NCBI GenBank assembly: GCA_003096235.1
Contig: PIXT01000062.1
Location: forward strand, 1 to 51,835
Source of the DNA: Candidatus Bathyarchaeum sp.
GTDB taxonomy: Archaea > Thermoproteota > Bathyarchaeia > Bathyarchaeales > Bathyarchaeaceae
Length of the DNA: 51,835 bases
Direction: 5' to 3'
Shown: in pieces, positions 50,201-51,835 of the stretch
Layout: each line of letters starts with the position of its first letter
Position numbering within the stretch: the first letter of the stretch is position 1
The notes under the pieces: generated by a model
Database searches by the model: none
The model's input: the letters and a program-made list of their open reading frames with translations, nothing else
What the model was told of the DNA's origin: nothing
Program-made: the position numbers and the translations under genes

Positions 50201-51835
50201 TTACAGTCCAGTTCTGTATCTGTTCACTAGTTCCTGTTTTTTGCCTTTGTTCCATCCGCTAACTGCCTGATAGTAACCTGTTACTCGTGACCACCATTCC
50301 ACTTCGCTGGAGTTGCAGTGAGGACATTGTTCGCGCATAGGTGAGGTGACTTTTCCACAACTGCTGCAGATTGTGAGGTCTTTGGTGTAGGCGTAGTAGC
50401 CGATGTTGCTTTGTGTAGTGATTCTCTTGGTCAGCTTGTATAGTGCTTCAGGGTCTGGATTAGCATCTCCCAACCAAACATGTAACATGTTTCCGCCGTT
50501 CAAGAGTGGGAAGAACTTTTGCTCGATGTTCATCCGCTCAAACAAGCCCATCTTGGCGCCTACATCGACGTGAGTGCCGTTACTGTAATAGACTGGGACA
50601 TCCTTTTTGCGGTTAGCAAGCATGAACTTGGCTTTTGCTACATCGCCTTTAACAAGTTTCTCTGCATTACCTCGATAAGCATCTGTGATTAGGTCAGATA
50701 TAGCAAACCGTTGCGCCGTAGACTCGGCAGGTGTTCGAGCCAAGGCTATTTTGTAGCCGCTCTTTTGCTCAAGCTCCTTCTTGTATTTTTGCATCTCCAA
50801 AATCAGCTTGATTAATACCTTGATTGCTTCTGGACTTTCGTGTAGTTGATATCCACTGTGATACTGAGCCATCTCGTTTCCGCCCACAAGACCAATTGTA
50901 AATGTTAGGGCATCAAAATCCACAGCCGTTGTTCCTTTCTCGCCAGTTCGCGGATCTAAAGGTCTTTGAGTAGCAAAGGGAATACGATTGTTCTTCAAGG
51001 AAAGGTTCATCCACTTCTTCTTGGCTCTGAAAACTTCAAGAGCAGAATCCATCAGCTTACGGCTCTCTTCAAAGAGGACTTCGTCGTTTCCGTTTGCTTT
51101 GTAAGCCAATCTTGGAAGGTTCATGCTAGCAACTTGCCAGCTACCCATCGTGAAGTGTTTTCCGCCGTCAAAGTTGAGTTTTTCGTAGAAGTCTTCGCTG
51201 TCTTCTGGAGTTTCAACAAAACAGTAAGCACAGCACTGGTAACATGAAACACCTTTTCCGTAGCCCCTGTAGTCAGGCATCAAATTATCAAAGTAAGGCA
51301 AGCCAAACTTGGCTACAACCTTGTGAACATCAAGCCACACATCATCGTATTCGGGCTTGAAAAATTCTGGGCTCAAAGAGTTTTCAAGTTTTGGAAAATT
51401 GAATGGCTTTCCCCAGTAATCGCCTTTGCCAGCCACATCATAAAGGGCGCGGAACATCATGCGAACTTCGTCTTCATAGTTTCCGTAAACGTCTGGTCCA
51501 ACACGCCCATTCATGACAATAGGAACGTTTTTCCACAGGTCAGGAACCCCAGGCTGCACCTGAATGTTACTGAAAACCAGCTGACCGCCCCTAGCAACGT
51601 AAGCCTGAGTGTACTCAAAGAACATCATCTGCATAAGCTGTCGGGTTCGTTCATAGCTCACGCCTCTAAAGTAGGGTGCTAAGAAGATTAGGAAGTTGTA
51701 GAAGCCTTCTCCGCCAGCAAAGTTTGTCTGGGCTGAAGCCAAAATTTTTGCGGTGTGCAAAATGGCTACTTCTGGATGTTTAGCGGGTCCAGCAATACTT
51801 GTTCTTGTGCCTAGTCCGTCGGGCATTAACCCGTA
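50201..51835 (-). CDS. nrdD: Anaerobic ribonucleoside-triphosphate reductase (partial)
   Basis: The gene runs off the right edge; about 544 codons of its 3' part are present. It belongs to class III RNR, which makes deoxynucleotides in anoxic cells. The thiyl-radical cysteines are near YQCCAYCFVETPEDSED. The zinc site is CSSCGKVTSPMREQCPHC, and the glycyl-radical site is in SRVTGYYQAVSGW near the C-terminus. The activase NrdG is not in the window; the two radical SAM enzymes nearby do not look like it. The gap from 50002 to 50200 shows no clear signal. Confidence 0.94.
   Translation of the reverse strand, partial: YGLMPDGLGTRTSIAGPAKHPEVAILHTAKILASAQTNFAGGEGFYNFLIFLAPYFRGVSYERTRQLMQMMFFEYTQAYVARGGQLVFSNIQVQPGVPDLWKNVPIVMNGRVGPDVYGNYEDEVRMMFRALYDVAGKGDYWGKPFNFPKLENSLSPEFFKPEYDDVWLDVHKVVAKFGLPYFDNLMPDYRGYGKGVSCYQCCAYCFVETPEDSEDFYEKLNFDGGKHFTMGSWQVASMNLPRLAYKANGNDEVLFEESRKLMDSALEVFRAKKKWMNLSLKNNRIPFATQRPLDPRTGEKGTTAVDFDALTFTIGLVGGNEMAQYHSGYQLHESPEAIKVLIKLILEMQKYKKELEQKSGYKIALARTPAESTAQRFAISDLITDAYRGNAEKLVKGDVAKAKFMLANRKKDVPVYYSNGTHVDVGAKMGLFERMNIEQKFFPLLNGGNMLHVWLGDANPDPEALYKLTKRITTQSNIGYYAYTKDLTICSSCGKVTSPMREQCPHCNSSEVEWWSRVTGYYQAVSGWNKGKKQELVNRYRTGL

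Overview
The window is a gene-dense archaeal chromosome segment. Ribosomal proteins L21e, L10e, L44e, S27e and L37e, RNA polymerase subunits Rpo4 and Rpo11, TFS, PCNA, both primase subunits, Gins51, AglB, CarS, RadB and Lsm all point to Archaea. The gene content and the many TTG and GTG starts with GGTGA-type ribosome binding sites suit a TACK-group organism, most likely Bathyarchaeia; that placement is inference. A class III ribonucleotide reductase and a desulforedoxin suggest an anaerobe. There is no sign of a prophage, transposase or CRISPR array.

Layout. 1-8.6 kb: translation, transcription and RNA processing (Pus10 end, L21e, Rpo4, DUF655, KsgA, L10e, PEP synthase, Dph2, METTL5-like methyltransferase, Csl4, Rpo11, RNase III-like protein). 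8.7-14.7 kb: DUF99, TFS, PCNA, PriL, PriS, Gins51 and an Lrp-type regulator. 15-20 kb: L44e-S27e-aIF2alpha-Nop10-PAC2 and the oligosaccharyltransferase AglB. 20-29 kb: small zinc-ribbon proteins, topoisomerase IA, CarS, RadB, an RNase H-fold protein coupled to a Clp1-like kinase, an FAD dehydrogenase and tRNA-Pro(CGG). 29-34 kb: small proteins and a TusA-YeeE-DsrE/F/H sulfur (or selenium) operon facing its own likely regulator. 34-38 kb: L37e-Lsm, an ArsR-like regulator with Hsp20, PyrI and an ArsC-type protein. 38-44 kb: a complete phosphate system (DUF47, PhoU, PstB, PstA, PstC, PstS) facing an AbrB-PhoU regulator across a palindrome-rich promoter. 44-51.8 kb: PyrB, a CBS-domain protein, desulforedoxin, a lipid flippase-like protein, two radical SAM enzymes and the 3' part of nrdD.

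Five real genes are too short or too oddly started to be found easily: two zinc-ribbon proteins (20140-20265 and 20366-20575, minus), a YHS-domain protein (29381-29527, minus), a desulforedoxin (46513-46635, plus) and a 73-residue orphan (37150-37371, minus).

Two signals stand out. First, a roughly 48-base intergenic element occurs four times (about 16461, 29971, 33263 and 33951). It has fixed spacing and two inverted repeats: GAAAA..TTTTC, then CAACAAT, then TATTAG-N4-CTAATA. Two copies bracket a single membrane-protein gene. It matches no element I know. Second, several genes seem to lack an ATG, GTG or TTG start where the protein should begin. pstA seems to start at ATA and hsp20 at CTG, each placed correctly behind a good Shine-Dalgarno sequence. 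priL has conserved-looking residues upstream of its first ATG and no canonical start to encode them.
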